Below are positions 5,598 to 5,843 of a stretch of DNA of 5,843 nucleotides, one piece after another. This DNA is from Clostridia bacterium (GTDB taxonomy: Bacteria > Bacillota > Clostridia > TANB77 > CAG-508): NCBI GenBank assembly GCA_900768805.1, contig CAAGEF010000257.1, positions 1 through 5,843 on the forward strand, read 5' to 3'. The stretch's first letter is position 1. Every line of letters starts with the position of its first letter. A model generated the notes under the pieces. It was not told the origin of the DNA. It saw only the letters and a program-made list of their open reading frames with translations, and did no database searches. A program made the position numbers and the translations under genes.

Positions 5598-5843
5598 ATG
5601 AAAATATTAGTATTAAATTGCGGAAGTTCTTCATTAAAATATCAATTAATCAATATGGAAAATGAAGAAGTAATTACAAAAGGAACTTATGAAAGAATAG
5701 GAATGAATAATTCTTTTATAACAATTAAACAAGATGGAGAAAAAATAAGAATTGAACATCCAGTTAAAAATCATGAAAAGGCATTAAAATTTGTTTTTGA
5801 AGATTTACTTATGGGAGAAGAATATGGAAAAATAAAATCTTTG
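5598..5843 (+). CDS. ackA: Acetate kinase, N-terminal 82 codons, cut by window edge
   Basis: This enzyme transfers phosphate from acetyl phosphate to ADP, yielding acetate and ATP, and so completes the pathway started by Pta. GGAGG (5589-5593) stands four bases before the ATG. The opening MKILVLNCGSSSLKYQL is the acetate kinase N-terminal signature; N7, S10, S12 and K14 correspond to conserved metal- and phosphate-binding residues of the ASKHA fold. The frame stays open to the right edge. The full protein should be about 400 residues, so roughly four fifths lies outside, including the catalytic arginines. Its position after pta, in one operon, is the standard arrangement. Confidence 0.97.
   Translation, partial: MKILVLNCGSSSLKYQLINMENEEVITKGTYERIGMNNSFITIKQDGEKIRIEHPVKNHEKALKFVFEDLLMGEEYGKIKSL

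Overview
The window is AT-rich throughout and uses A/T-ending codons. All genes lie on the + strand, with AGGAGG-type ribosome sites and hairpin-plus-T-run terminators. This points to a low-GC Gram-positive bacterium, most likely a member of the Clostridia (inference from composition, signals and protein flavour; no marker gene settles it).

Layout. The left 2.2 kb carries two genes I do not recognise. The first (nt 3-1553) is a large, mostly helical protein whose start lies beyond the left edge. The second (nt 1624-2193) is a 189-residue cytosolic protein with its own near-consensus promoter and its own strong terminator. The rest is housekeeping: ispA (farnesyl diphosphate synthase, nt 2396-3277), nadK (NAD kinase, nt 3585-4406), and the acetate-forming pair pta (nt 4575-5576) and ackA (from nt 5598, cut by the right edge). 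The unknown 189-residue gene, ispA and nadK each end in an intrinsic terminator, and each following gene has promoter-like sequence, so they look like separate transcription units. Only pta-ackA, 21 bases apart, is a clear operon.

Function. IspA supplies the C15 prenyl precursor for undecaprenyl carrier and quinone synthesis. NadK makes NADP. Pta and AckA turn acetyl-CoA into acetate and ATP, the usual energy step of a fermentative anaerobe. The genes share no pathway.

The most unusual signals are not in the known genes. (1) The regions upstream of ispA and pta share an ordered set of short elements: TTCTCTGGAG, then TGAATTTT, then ACAAATAnTAATT, then a -35 box. Each set sits just after a terminator and can be read as a tiny ORF with a ribosome site. 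(2) The large unknown gene contains a 28-bp near-exact in-frame direct repeat 1,260 bp apart. (3) The nadK leader contains a perfect ribosome site with no usable start codon, followed by a long frame open into nadK, perhaps a decayed small gene. (4) nadK has substitutions in its NAD-binding TGST motif. I found no RNA gene, mobile element, CRISPR array or obvious defence system.
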